Part shown: positions 24,759 to 33,335 of the stretch, piece after piece
Layout of the letters: each line of letters opens with the position of its first letter
How positions within the stretch are numbered: the stretch's first letter is position 1
Program-made: the position numbers and the translations under genes
Notes under the pieces: model-generated
The model's input: the letters and a program-made list of their open reading frames with translations, nothing else
Told to the model about the DNA's origin: nothing
Databases searched by the model: none
Source of the DNA: Shewanella sp. 10N.286.48.A6
GTDB lineage: Bacteria; Pseudomonadota; Gammaproteobacteria; Enterobacterales; Shewanellaceae
DNA: 64,000 nucleotides
NCBI RefSeq assembly: GCF_002873135.1
Contig: NZ_MCVI01000072.1
Location: 1 to 64,000 of the forward strand
Direction: 5' to 3'

Positions 24759-25850
24759 TTATTCTTCACAAGATACCTTTTGGCGACACACTTGGTTTCT
24801 ACCGGCTTTTTTCGCTTGGTACAAACAGCGATCGGCTAAGGTTAAAAGCTTGGTTTTATTAACTAGGTGACGCTGATTGGCACTAACACTGACCACCCCA
24901 GCGGATGCTGACAGAAACCCGGTTGCTGAATCACTATGCTCAATCTCGAGCCGTTTAAGCTGCATGGGGAGATCTTCAAGCCAGTGCTTATTTTGATTTG
25001 AACTGACAGAAACCAAAATAAATTCTTCGCCACCAAAGCGCACCACCATATCGGCACCTTGGTTTGAAAGTAACTGGGCAAAGCTGACCAAGGCTTTATC
25101 GCCCATTAAATGCCCGTAGCGGTCATTATATTTTTTAAAGTGGTCAATATCGATCATCGCCAATGAAAGGTACTGCCCCTGTTTTAAATTGTGTAACAGA
25201 GTCGAGAATTGCTTATCGAAATTATAGCGATTATGAATCCCTGTTAACTTATCAGTTTGCGCTTTTTGTGTTTGAATTAACTCGTATTTATATTGTTTTC
25301 TCAGCAGTACATCCGTTTGATATTGCATCGCGGTCATGATAGTAACTGTTATCACATAGAAGTTTATACTCCAAATGATATCCACCTCGGTGTTGAATTG
25401 GATTATAAGCAGAGCAACACCCAGTAACAGCCAAATAATGAACTTTTGACCTAAGTGAAGTATGGGAATGGCTGTAATAAAAATGGCTGACAGCATAGGG
25501 CCGCCTTCATGGAGCTCTTGATGGTTAATAGCATAGCTATAAAAGAATAAACCATTGATGAGGGTAAACAGCACCGCAAAAAATAACAGTATCGAATCAA
25601 GGTAACAGGTGGCTGATTTTTTAATACTGAAAATCATTACCATTGCAATTAGGAGGCTGACAATACGGGTTAAGATGTCGGCGAAAGTATAATTAGTGGC
25701 TGCAAATGAAGATAGGGTAAAAAATAGCAACACCGTAATTAAGATGTAACTCATCATTACTGCATTTGTGCGTGAGCGTTGATTTAAAGATTGTTGAAAT
25801 GATAGTTCTGCCTCTTTATCTAACACCCACTTAGCAGGTAACCATTTCAT
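24759..25850 (-). CDS. Membrane-bound diguanylate cyclase
   Basis: A 363-residue protein with about five to six transmembrane segments (residues about 30-195) and a C-terminal GGDEF domain (about 200-355). The active-site motif is RFGGEEF, the usual active variant, with TDKLTGIHNRYNF at the domain start and IDHFKKYNDRYGH. No RxxD inhibitory site precedes it (the position reads QGAD), so product inhibition may be absent. It makes c-di-GMP. The membrane part is a MASE-like sensor with no motif I can name. It is followed on the same strand, upstream, by an HD-GYP gene 200 bases away. Confidence 0.9.
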   Translation of the reverse strand: MKWLPAKWVLDKEAELSFQQSLNQRSRTNAVMMSYILITVLLFFTLSSFAATNYTFADILTRIVSLLIAMVMIFSIKKSATCYLDSILLFFAVLFTLINGLFFYSYAINHQELHEGGPMLSAIFITAIPILHLGQKFIIWLLLGVALLIIQFNTEVDIIWSINFYVITVTIMTAMQYQTDVLLRKQYKYELIQTQKAQTDKLTGIHNRYNFDKQFSTLLHNLKQGQYLSLAMIDIDHFKKYNDRYGHLMGDKALVSFAQLLSNQGADMVVRFGGEEFILVSVSSNQNKHWLEDLPMQLKRLEIEHSDSATGFLSASAGVVSVSANQRHLVNKTKLLTLADRCLYQAKKAGRNQVCRQKVSCEE

Positions 25851-26056
25851 TATTGACTTCCTTAGATTAATACTACGAGATACGACTCAAACCCTCAGTT
25901 AACATTATAGTATTAGTTAATTTTTTAGTTAATTTTTATTTCGCATTTGGGCTACTTGATCGATTATTTTATGATTAATCTCGTGACTATTAGTTAGACA
26001 GTATTGCATGAATACCCTCTATTCATGCTGTTGCTTTACAAGCCTGATACAGAACT

Positions 26057-28153
26057 TTAGGGCATATTGGGGCAAGTCTTCTTATTAACTATCTTGTTAA
26101 TAATCTCAGTAAATTGAGTTACATTGTGGATTTGCTGCTGGTCAATATTGATATGCTCTAACGCAAGTTCAATATTAAGGTTATCAAGTTCTAGTTGCGC
26201 GATTAGCGACTTTGCATCTAGCTCTATATGCTCTAGGGTTAAGATAAGAAAGTCATTGCCAAACACTCTAAAAATTAACGACTCTGGCAAAAATGCAGTT
26301 AACTTGTTGGCTATAAAGGTAAGTTTTTTATCACCTTCGAGCCAGCCGTGGGTTTTATTGTATTGACCAAAATTGAACAAACTGATGACGTAACAGCAAT
26401 GATAATGTTTGCTAAATAGCTCTTCGTTTAACGTGATAACGTGCTCTAGATATCGATAGTTATATAAACCGGTAAGCGAATCTTTGTAATAATAGGCAAG
26501 CCTTGCTTCTTCAAACTCATCCTTTAAATAATTATGATCAACAGGAATTAGATTAGCACTCTCTAGCACTGGCACAGCTGCTTTTACCGTTTCAGGGCAA
26601 AATTGTTTACCTGCCAGCGCCTTTATTTCTGCGATAGCTTCTTGTTTCGATTTACTCATTTTATAGATACGTTTTGAGGTCATTGCATCAAAGGCGTCAA
26701 CTAAAATGAGAATATGAGAAAGTGGGCAGATCTGTTTGCCTTTAAGTCCCCGAGGGTAACCCGTCCCATCATAGTGTTCATGATGGCACCTGATGATTTC
26801 AGCATGTTTTTTAAAGGCTTTAATCGATACCAGTAGCTTGTAGCCGCTGTCTAAATGCTGCTGAATAATTTTGTATTCTTGCGAGGTGAGTTTACCTGGT
26901 TTTAGTAGAATACTATCGGGTGTAGATATCTTACCTATGTCATGCATGATTGCTGATTCATAGAGGATTTCCACTTCAGCATTACTAAAGCCCATCTCTT
27001 TAGCTATCATCACTGAGTATTGTGCAACCCGCCGCGTATGACCAGCGGTGTAGCTATCGCGCCGCTCCACTAAATCAAGCATAGATGATAGTACTTGACG
27101 GTAGTTTTTTACATCTTGTTGCTTGTGTTTTAGTGCCAGCTCTCGCTCTTTGCTATTAAGGGCATTTCTTTCTATCACGTATAAACATATAACCAGTAAC
27201 ACGGATAAAAAGATGGCGATAATGGCGACCAGATTATTGTAAAAATTGAGCTCAACCATCAGCTTGTTGATCTCTTGATCTACTGCATATTCTAAATCAT
27301 CCACATATACCCCTGTGGCGATAATCCAATCAAAAGGCTTATATAATTTGGCATAGGCCAGTTTTTTAACGATTTCATCATTGGTTTTACGTTTGAAATA
27401 ATACTCGAAGTAAACTTCACCTTGAGCATTAATGCCATCAAGCTCCATCTGGAAGGGGTAGTTACCTTTGATGTCTTGACTGAGGGTTGATAATAGCAGC
27501 CCTTCGGTTTCAGGCTGGCTAGGGTGAACTTTTCTAATGGCAAAGTCATCACCACCGGCGTAATTAATCACTTCATTTACCCAAACGTAGGTTTCTGGGT
27601 TCTGCAGTTTAATTAGCCTAATAAAGGCAGCGATCCTTTTTTTCGCTTCATTGATAACTTGAGGTGGTAATAATGACAGTGTCATTTGCATATCATCAGC
27701 AATCGCTGTGTTAATACTTATTTCAGCCAAGGTATTGTCTGGCTTAGAGGAGTGTAAACTTGGCTTATGGGATGACTGACAAAGAGCTTGTCCTGATTGT
27801 GTTAATTGGTATTGAAACTCATCATCGTCAGCGGCTAAAGTTTGTAGCACTTGGCAGCGTTGATGTTCAGGGGTGTTATTAAGTACTAATTTGAATTGTT
27901 GCGAATGCGTTTGTAGATTAGTTTGTTGTTTTTGGTATTCGCGCTTAAGGGTTGCTTCAGCTGCGATATGCACCGATGAAACAAGATCAGTAATATGCTC
28001 TTTTTTTAATTTAAATAAGTTTTCGCTGATAAGCTGTTTTTGCTTATCGATGACAAAATCTTCTGAGCGATTATCTAGATACAGAATTGATATACAGAAT
28101 GAAAATACAATCAGTCCAAATAATAATGACTTTCTTAAATGCAGGTTAATCAT
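26057..28153 (-). CDS. Cache-domain HD-GYP phosphodiesterase with degenerate GGDEF tail
   Basis: A 698-residue membrane protein. A transmembrane segment (about 8-26) is followed by a periplasmic Cache domain (about 40-300, with WIIATGVYVDD), a second transmembrane segment (about 305-330), a short coiled coil, and an HD-GYP domain (about 350-520) with intact HDIGK and HHEHYDGTGYPRGLKG. The C-terminus (about 545-690) is a GGDEF-like domain whose signature is RVFGNDFL, so it cannot be an active cyclase. HD-GYP enzymes degrade c-di-GMP to GMP or pGpG. The Cache domain senses a small ligand outside. The order HD-GYP before GGDEF is unusual. A small gene of 89 codons sits two bases upstream. Confidence 0.88.
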   Translation of the reverse strand: MINLHLRKSLLFGLIVFSFCISILYLDNRSEDFVIDKQKQLISENLFKLKKEHITDLVSSVHIAAEATLKREYQKQQTNLQTHSQQFKLVLNNTPEHQRCQVLQTLAADDDEFQYQLTQSGQALCQSSHKPSLHSSKPDNTLAEISINTAIADDMQMTLSLLPPQVINEAKKRIAAFIRLIKLQNPETYVWVNEVINYAGGDDFAIRKVHPSQPETEGLLLSTLSQDIKGNYPFQMELDGINAQGEVYFEYYFKRKTNDEIVKKLAYAKLYKPFDWIIATGVYVDDLEYAVDQEINKLMVELNFYNNLVAIIAIFLSVLLVICLYVIERNALNSKERELALKHKQQDVKNYRQVLSSMLDLVERRDSYTAGHTRRVAQYSVMIAKEMGFSNAEVEILYESAIMHDIGKISTPDSILLKPGKLTSQEYKIIQQHLDSGYKLLVSIKAFKKHAEIIRCHHEHYDGTGYPRGLKGKQICPLSHILILVDAFDAMTSKRIYKMSKSKQEAIAEIKALAGKQFCPETVKAAVPVLESANLIPVDHNYLKDEFEEARLAYYYKDSLTGLYNYRYLEHVITLNEELFSKHYHCCYVISLFNFGQYNKTHGWLEGDKKLTFIANKLTAFLPESLIFRVFGNDFLILTLEHIELDAKSLIAQLELDNLNIELALEHINIDQQQIHNVTQFTEIINKIVNKKTCPNMP

Positions 28154-28155
28154 AT

Positions 28156-28425
28156 CTATAAGTCGCCCCTTATTAAGTTATTGTGACTAATAAGGGCTGA
28201 TGGAAGCACAGGGGCGTAATATGCCGCTAAGTGCTTGAGGTGTTTGATGCTAGCTGCGCGTATAACGTCAGAAGGTCTTGTAAAATAGCGAAGAATAACA
28301 ACATAAGTGGTTTGAAAGGCATTGGCCTGAGTAATGCTATCTATTACAGAGGCATCAGCTAACGTGACATATTCTAACGTGACGTCTAGTAAACTAAGAT
28401 TGAGTAAAGTGAAAAATTGGCTCAT
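28156..28425 (-). CDS. Small hypothetical protein upstream of the HD-GYP gene
   Basis: An 89-residue protein starting at an ATG with the good ribosome site GAGGTG about 7 bases upstream. Its stop is two bases from the HD-GYP start, so the two are probably translated together. The sequence is soluble and helical (DVTLEYVTLADASVIDSI, RAASIKHLKHLAAYY). I recognise no family. Confidence 0.55.
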   Translation of the reverse strand: MSQFFTLLNLSLLDVTLEYVTLADASVIDSITQANAFQTTYVVILRYFTRPSDVIRAASIKHLKHLAAYYAPVLPSALISHNNLIRGDL

Positions 28426-28660
28426 CCTTAATCACCTCTAAAAACTCCATTAACTAAACAATAGCGCATTTATTAGTGAAGTTACAACTAAGTTAACCAA
28501 AGGGATTGCTGAAATTTTTCAAAGTTAGATATTATTGATTTAATTCAAAAAATATAGCTTGTCACAAGGTGATCTTTCTAGGCAGTTATGGCTAAAAATT
28601 CCTATTTACAGGTCAAGGATGAGTTAAAATGACTGGCTAGAGCAATATAACCGCGAACAA

Positions 28661-30211
28661 TTATTTACCGCTTTTGCCGCTAATGCTGCCCAGTATTCCC
28701 CGCAAAATTTGTTTGCCAAACTTACTGCCCACCGCGCGTGCAGCTTGTTTTGAAAAGCTCTGTACTAGACCTTGACGGCGCTTGGTGCCAAATAGCAATT
28801 CGCTAAACCAATTGCTTTGTTCATCCTCGCTATCTTTTTGGGGTGTTGAGCTTGTTTTTTTTGGGGTAGACTTTTTAGTGTCAGCTTTTTCTATAGGAGG
28901 CTTGGCATCAGGGGCTTTTTCAAGTTGCTCGAGTTGATTGAGGCGTTCATAAGCCGACTCGCGATTAATGGCGATATCATAATGATTGCCGATAGGGCTT
29001 TGGGCGCGACAAGCATTACGCTCAGTCAGTGTTAATGGCCCCATGCGGCAACGGGGCGGAGAGACAAGGGTTTGCTCCACCATACTGGGTACACCATTAT
29101 CTTGTAAGGTTGATACTAAGGCCTCACCCACGGCTAAGCTAGAAATCACTGCGGTGATATCCAGTTTAGGATTTACCACAAAGGTTTCAGCGGCGGCGCG
29201 AACCGATTTTTGGTCCCTTGGTGTATAAGCCCGCAAAGCATGTTGAATACGATTACCCAATTGCCCCAATATCGCATCGGGTATATCGTCAGGAAATTGT
29301 GAGCAAAAATACACCCCAACCCCTTTAGAGCGGATTAGGCGCATAATTTGCTCGATACGCTTAAGTAGATGATCTGGGCTATCCTCAAACAGTAAATGGG
29401 CTTCATCGATAAAAAAGGCCAACTTAGGTTTATCGGCATCGCCGACCTCAGGCAGGTTTTCGTATAGCTCTGATAACAACCATAGTATAAAACTGGCATA
29501 TAAATTTGGGGTTAATACTAATTTATCTGCCGCCAGAATATTGATTAAGCCATGGTTTTGCTCATCAACGCCCATGATGTCACTTAGCTCAAGGGCGGGC
29601 TCGCCAAAGAAAACCTCACCACCGTCACGCTTTAAACTCATCAGCGATCGCTGAATCGCCGCTAATGATTGCGCACTGACTAAACCGTATTCAGCACTGA
29701 TGGTTTTACGCTCTTTTGAGACCAAGGTCAGAAGCGCTTTAAGGTCGTCTAAATCCAGCAGTAATAAGCCTCGGCTATCGGCTAAGGCAAAAACGATGTC
29801 TAAAATGCTGCTTTGGATGTCATTTAGCCCCAGCATTCTGGCTAATAATGTTGGCCCCATTTCACTGACGGTGGTGCGAATAGGGTGACCTTGCTGGCCG
29901 AGTAAGTCCCAAAAAACGCATGGATTAGCTTGGGGGCTGAAATTGCTAATACCAATTTTATCAGCGCGGGCTAATAGTTTATCTGACACCTTGCCTGCAG
30001 CGGCTAGACCTGAAATATCCCCTTTAATATCAGTAACAAAAACCGGCACACCTTGACGGGAAAAGTTTTCAGCTAACATCATCAGCGAGACCGTTTTACC
30101 CGTACCTGTCGCTCCTGCAATTAAGCCATGACGATTACCATAACGCAGTTGTAGCTCAACGGGATTATCGCCTTTACCTATCAATATCGTGTTTGTTGAA
30201 CTTTGTTTCAT
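28661..30211 (-). CDS. HerA/YjgR-type ATPase (DUF853 family)
   Basis: A 516-residue P-loop ATPase. Walker A is GATGTGKTVS (about 28-37), Walker B is KLAFFIDEAHLLF, and RSKGVGVYFCSQFPDDIP plus LGNRIQHALRAYTPRDQ are typical of the YjgR/DUF853 group related to the HerA helicases and conjugation ATPases. The C-terminus (about 420-475) has a Lys/Pro/Ser-rich linker (PKKTSSTPQKDSEDE), then a basic tail (FSKQAARAVGSKFGKQI). The start was chosen at the ATG at 30211 with AAGGAG upstream; the frame extends 13 codons further. The cellular role of this family is not settled. Confidence 0.88.
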   Translation of the reverse strand: MKQSSTNTILIGKGDNPVELQLRYGNRHGLIAGATGTGKTVSLMMLAENFSRQGVPVFVTDIKGDISGLAAAGKVSDKLLARADKIGISNFSPQANPCVFWDLLGQQGHPIRTTVSEMGPTLLARMLGLNDIQSSILDIVFALADSRGLLLLDLDDLKALLTLVSKERKTISAEYGLVSAQSLAAIQRSLMSLKRDGGEVFFGEPALELSDIMGVDEQNHGLINILAADKLVLTPNLYASFILWLLSELYENLPEVGDADKPKLAFFIDEAHLLFEDSPDHLLKRIEQIMRLIRSKGVGVYFCSQFPDDIPDAILGQLGNRIQHALRAYTPRDQKSVRAAAETFVVNPKLDITAVISSLAVGEALVSTLQDNGVPSMVEQTLVSPPRCRMGPLTLTERNACRAQSPIGNHYDIAINRESAYERLNQLEQLEKAPDAKPPIEKADTKKSTPKKTSSTPQKDSEDEQSNWFSELLFGTKRRQGLVQSFSKQAARAVGSKFGKQILRGILGSISGKSGK

Positions 30212-30250
30212 TGTCGCTCCTTGCAGATATTGCTTTAGGTAAAAGCACAA

Positions 30251-30581
30251 AGGGGTGATGGTTAACGCTTATGTAATACGTTTATGGCAATAACAGTGTA
30301 GAACAAGAATGTAAAATAAGAATGTCGAATTGATTGGCTGGCGAACAAACGCTGTGGCCGCTAAGTAGCATGTCGCTAGCGAGTGATTCATTTTTGTAGC
30401 GCTATAGAATCTATAGTTCAAATGAATAATAAAATATTATCATTTTAAGAATTTTTAATAATTATTTTAATTCTCATAGTTGCCGTAAACTAGCGTTATT
30501 AAATGAAAGCGAGCTTATTCGATAGTTATTTTGTCACCTTTAATAACATCGCTTTCATCCCAGTGAAGCTAAGGGCAAATT
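30251..30581 (+). other. gloA upstream region with inverted repeat
   Basis: No gene is supported here. ATGAAAGCGA (30503-30512) and TCGCTTTCAT (30549-30558) form a perfect 10-bp inverted repeat with a 36-base spacer, just before the gloA ribosome site, and could form a leader stem-loop. Confidence 0.4.
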
Positions 30582-30965
30582 ATGAAATTTTTACACACCA
30601 TGATCAGAGTTGCAGATCTTGAAAAATCTATTGAGTTTTATACTGAAGTACTGGGTATGAGCGTGCTCGATAGAGCTGAAAATGCTGAATATCGTTATAC
30701 CTTAGGGTTTGTTGGTTATGCCGATCAGCCAGATGGCACTAGCATTGAGCTGACTTACAACTGGGATACAGACCAGTATGATATGGGTAATGCCTTTGGT
30801 CATTTAGCCTTAGGTGTGGATGATATTTACGCTGCTTGCGACAAGATTAAAGATTTAGGCGGAAAAGTCACTCGTGAGCCCGGCCCTGTAAAAGGCGGCG
30901 CGACGCACATCGCATTCATCACTGACCCTGATAACTATCAAATTGAGCTGATTCAACTGAGCTAA
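30582..30965 (+). CDS. gloA: Lactoylglutathione lyase (glyoxalase I)
   Basis: A 127-residue cytoplasmic glyoxalase I that turns the methylglyoxal-glutathione hemithioacetal into S-lactoylglutathione. The metal ligands of the E. coli enzyme line up: His5 (MKFLHTMIRV), Glu about 56 (SIELTYNW), His about 74 (GHLALGVDD) and the C-terminal Glu (YQIELIQ). The KSIEFYTEVLGM motif is typical of the Ni/Co-dependent class. It is followed by the ene-reductase gene 60-90 bases on. In other gammaproteobacteria nemA and gloA are co-transcribed for electrophile detoxification, so this pair is a known neighbourhood. Confidence 0.95.
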   Translation: MKFLHTMIRVADLEKSIEFYTEVLGMSVLDRAENAEYRYTLGFVGYADQPDGTSIELTYNWDTDQYDMGNAFGHLALGVDDIYAACDKIKDLGGKVTREPGPVKGGATHIAFITDPDNYQIELIQLS

Positions 30966-31052
30966 CTGAACCGAGCTAACTGAACTGAGCTCGTTATCTC
31001 AAAGCCCTATTACATCGGCTGCTCAATGACCCATTTTTCGAGGAATGACAAC

Positions 31053-32153
31053 ATGAAACAAGCATTATTTCAAACGCTGCAACTAGGCCGTCATACACTA
31101 ACCAACCGCATTGTAATGCCACCAATGACCCGTTCACGTGCTTCACAGCCAGGAAACTTGGCTAATGACATGATGGCAAAATATTATGCTCAGCGCGCAC
31201 AAGCGGGTTTAATTGTGGCTGAAGGCACGCAGATTTCTGCAATGGGTCAAGGCTATGCTTGGACACCGGGTATTTACAGCCCTGAACAAATTGCGGGTTG
31301 GAAAAAAACCACTGATTTAGTCCATCAACAAGGCGGAGTTATTTTTGCTCAGCTTTGGCACGTTGGCCGCGTTACTCACCCTGATAATATTGGTGGCGAG
31401 CAACCCATTTCATCTTCTGCCCTTAAAGCTGAAAATGTAAAAGTCTTTATCGACAACGGCACCCAAGAGCCTGGTTTTGTTGATGTGGTTGAGCCACGGG
31501 CAATGACCAAAGCAGATATTAAAGCTGTGATTGAAGAATATCGTCAAGCGGCGCTTAATGCGATTGAAGCGGGTTTTGATGGCATTGAATTACATGCTGC
31601 TAACGGTTATTTAATTAACCAGTTTATTGATTCAGAAGCGAATAACCGCACCGATGAATACGGCGGCTCAGTAGAAAACCGGTTACGTTTTTTAAGTGAA
31701 GTGGTTGGCGCTATGATTGAGGCGATTGGCGCTGACAGAGTTGGGGTGCGTTTAGCCCCATTTACTTCATTAAATGGCACCGTTGATGATAACCCTGTTG
31801 AAACTTACACTGCAGCAGCGGCGTTATTAAATACCCATAAGATTGTGTATTTACATATTGCAGAAGTGGATTGGGATGATGCTCCTGAAACCCCAGCAGG
31901 CTTTAAAAAAGCGGTACGTGAAGCATATCAAGGGGTACTCATTTATGCCGGTAAGTATAACGCCGATACCGCAGAGCAAGCGATACAAGATGGCTTAGTG
32001 GATATGGTTGGTTTTGGCCGCCCATTTGTGGCAAACCCAGATTTACCTAACCGTATTAAGCATGGTTACCCATTGGCTGCGCATGATCCAGCCACCTTAT
32101 TTGGTGGTGATGAGAAAGGCTTAACTGATTATTGTGAGTATGCTAGCAACTAA
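31053..32153 (+). CDS. nemA: Alkene reductase / N-ethylmaleimide reductase, old yellow enzyme family
   Basis: A 366-residue FMN-dependent TIM-barrel enzyme, the same length as E. coli NemA. Motifs: NRIVMPPMTRSRA at the N-terminus, LWHVGRV, HAANGYLINQFI (the His/Asn substrate pair lies in the wider barrel), NNRTDEYGGSVENR and the C-terminal GFGRPFVANPDLP. It reduces activated C=C bonds and nitro groups with NAD(P)H. The start was chosen at the ATG at 31053, with GAGGA 9-13 bases upstream; the frame reaches 31026. With gloA it forms an electrophile-stress pair. A NemR regulator is not adjacent. Confidence 0.94.
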   Translation: MKQALFQTLQLGRHTLTNRIVMPPMTRSRASQPGNLANDMMAKYYAQRAQAGLIVAEGTQISAMGQGYAWTPGIYSPEQIAGWKKTTDLVHQQGGVIFAQLWHVGRVTHPDNIGGEQPISSSALKAENVKVFIDNGTQEPGFVDVVEPRAMTKADIKAVIEEYRQAALNAIEAGFDGIELHAANGYLINQFIDSEANNRTDEYGGSVENRLRFLSEVVGAMIEAIGADRVGVRLAPFTSLNGTVDDNPVETYTAAAALLNTHKIVYLHIAEVDWDDAPETPAGFKKAVREAYQGVLIYAGKYNADTAEQAIQDGLVDMVGFGRPFVANPDLPNRIKHGYPLAAHDPATLFGGDEKGLTDYCEYASN

Positions 32154-32207
32154 TGCCTATAAAGCGCACACTTGCTAGTTAAGCAGTCGCTAAACAGGTT
32201 AAAATAT

Positions 32208-32241
32208 AATAGCCACTTTACTTCACTGTAAAGTGGCTATT
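32208..32241 (+). terminator. Terminator after nemA
   Basis: AATAGCCACTTTAC pairs perfectly over 14 bases with GTAAAGTGGCTATT around TTCACT, followed by TTAC. It lies 54 bases after the nemA stop. Confidence 0.75.
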
Positions 32242-32413
32242 TTACTATATGAGGGGGTGGTTAAGCTAACCGCTAATACCTTTCTTTTTATCAATGCATG
32301 ACGATCCATGCATATTGATACAGCACTTTAGTTAATCTTATTTTCACTGCGGCCTGCTTGTTTTAGGCGCTGATGAGCTGTGTCTGTTTCAATATTACTC
32401 TAGAGAATTATCA

Positions 32414-33274
32414 ATGCGCGGAGCGTTATATTTATTTATTGCCACCTTGTTGGCTGCTGTTGGCTGGATTTCGTCAAAGCTTGTGGTTGATGAAATGCCC
32501 GGCGAAGTGTTTATTGCTAGCCGCTTTATGTTAGCTAGTCTGATTTTATTACCTTTTTGCTATAAAAGTATTTGGCGATTAAGAGCCAAGCAGTTGCTAT
32601 TAGCCTGCGGAGTAGGCATTTTCTTGGGGATGTCGTTACAGATTTGGGTGTTTGCGGTATCGATCAGTAATAGCCTGTCTGAAGGGGCATTTATCATGAG
32701 TTTAGCGATGATCATTGCGCCTATGACCGCCTGGGTTTTGTTTAAAGTTAAGCCTCACCGCGCATTTTGGTTAGCTTTACCCATCAGTGTGGTAGGGATG
32801 ATGTTACTGAGTTTAAGTAATGGCTGGCAAGTGGAGACCAGTCAATGGTATTTCTTACTTGCCTCTTCATTGCTGTCTGTTCATTTTGTGTTGAACAAAA
32901 AAATTAGTCTCAGTATTAAGCCACTTGATTCGATATGTTTACAGTTATTTATGGTTGGCTTAGTTGCTGCTGTGTATGTTGCCTTTACCCAGCAATTAAG
33001 CTTTGAGGTCAATGATAGTTTGATATTTTGGTTTGTGGTCTCTACTGTTATCGCTACGTCAGTGCGTTATGTATTTCAGACTCTAGGCCAGTATCAAGTT
33101 AAGATGGAAACCGCGGCATTGATTATGATTTTAGAGCCTATTTGGACCATGATCTTAAGCTTTAGTCTGTTAGATGAGCAAATTTCGCTGCAAAAAGTTA
33201 TTGGCGGTGCGCTGATTTTTATATCCCTAAGTGTTTATATTAAGCTGTCTAAGCCACCTAAAAACGCTAACTGA
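32414..33274 (+). CDS. EamA/DMT-family transporter
   Basis: A 286-residue integral membrane protein with about ten hydrophobic segments in two EamA repeats. It shows the drug/metabolite transporter patterns FIASRFMLASLILLPF in the first half and IWTMILSFSLLDEQIS (the usual L-E-P-I-W-...-E-x-I motif, here LEPIWT) in the second half. Substrates of this superfamily cannot be read from sequence; amino-acid or drug export are typical. It stands alone between terminators. Confidence 0.88.
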   Translation: MRGALYLFIATLLAAVGWISSKLVVDEMPGEVFIASRFMLASLILLPFCYKSIWRLRAKQLLLACGVGIFLGMSLQIWVFAVSISNSLSEGAFIMSLAMIIAPMTAWVLFKVKPHRAFWLALPISVVGMMLLSLSNGWQVETSQWYFLLASSLLSVHFVLNKKISLSIKPLDSICLQLFMVGLVAAVYVAFTQQLSFEVNDSLIFWFVVSTVIATSVRYVFQTLGQYQVKMETAALIMILEPIWTMILSFSLLDEQISLQKVIGGALIFISLSVYIKLSKPPKNAN

Positions 33275-33286
33275 TGCACTAACAAC

Positions 33287-33314
33287 AAAAAGCCAGTCGT
33301 GAGACTGGCTTTTT
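33287..33314. terminator. Bidirectional terminator between convergent genes
   Basis: AAAAAGCCAGTC pairs with GACTGGCTTTTT around GTGA. The terminal A and T runs make it work on both strands, for the transporter gene and for the convergent aminopeptidase gene. Confidence 0.9.
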
Positions 33315-33335
33315 AGTTAAGGCTCTACAGACCGA

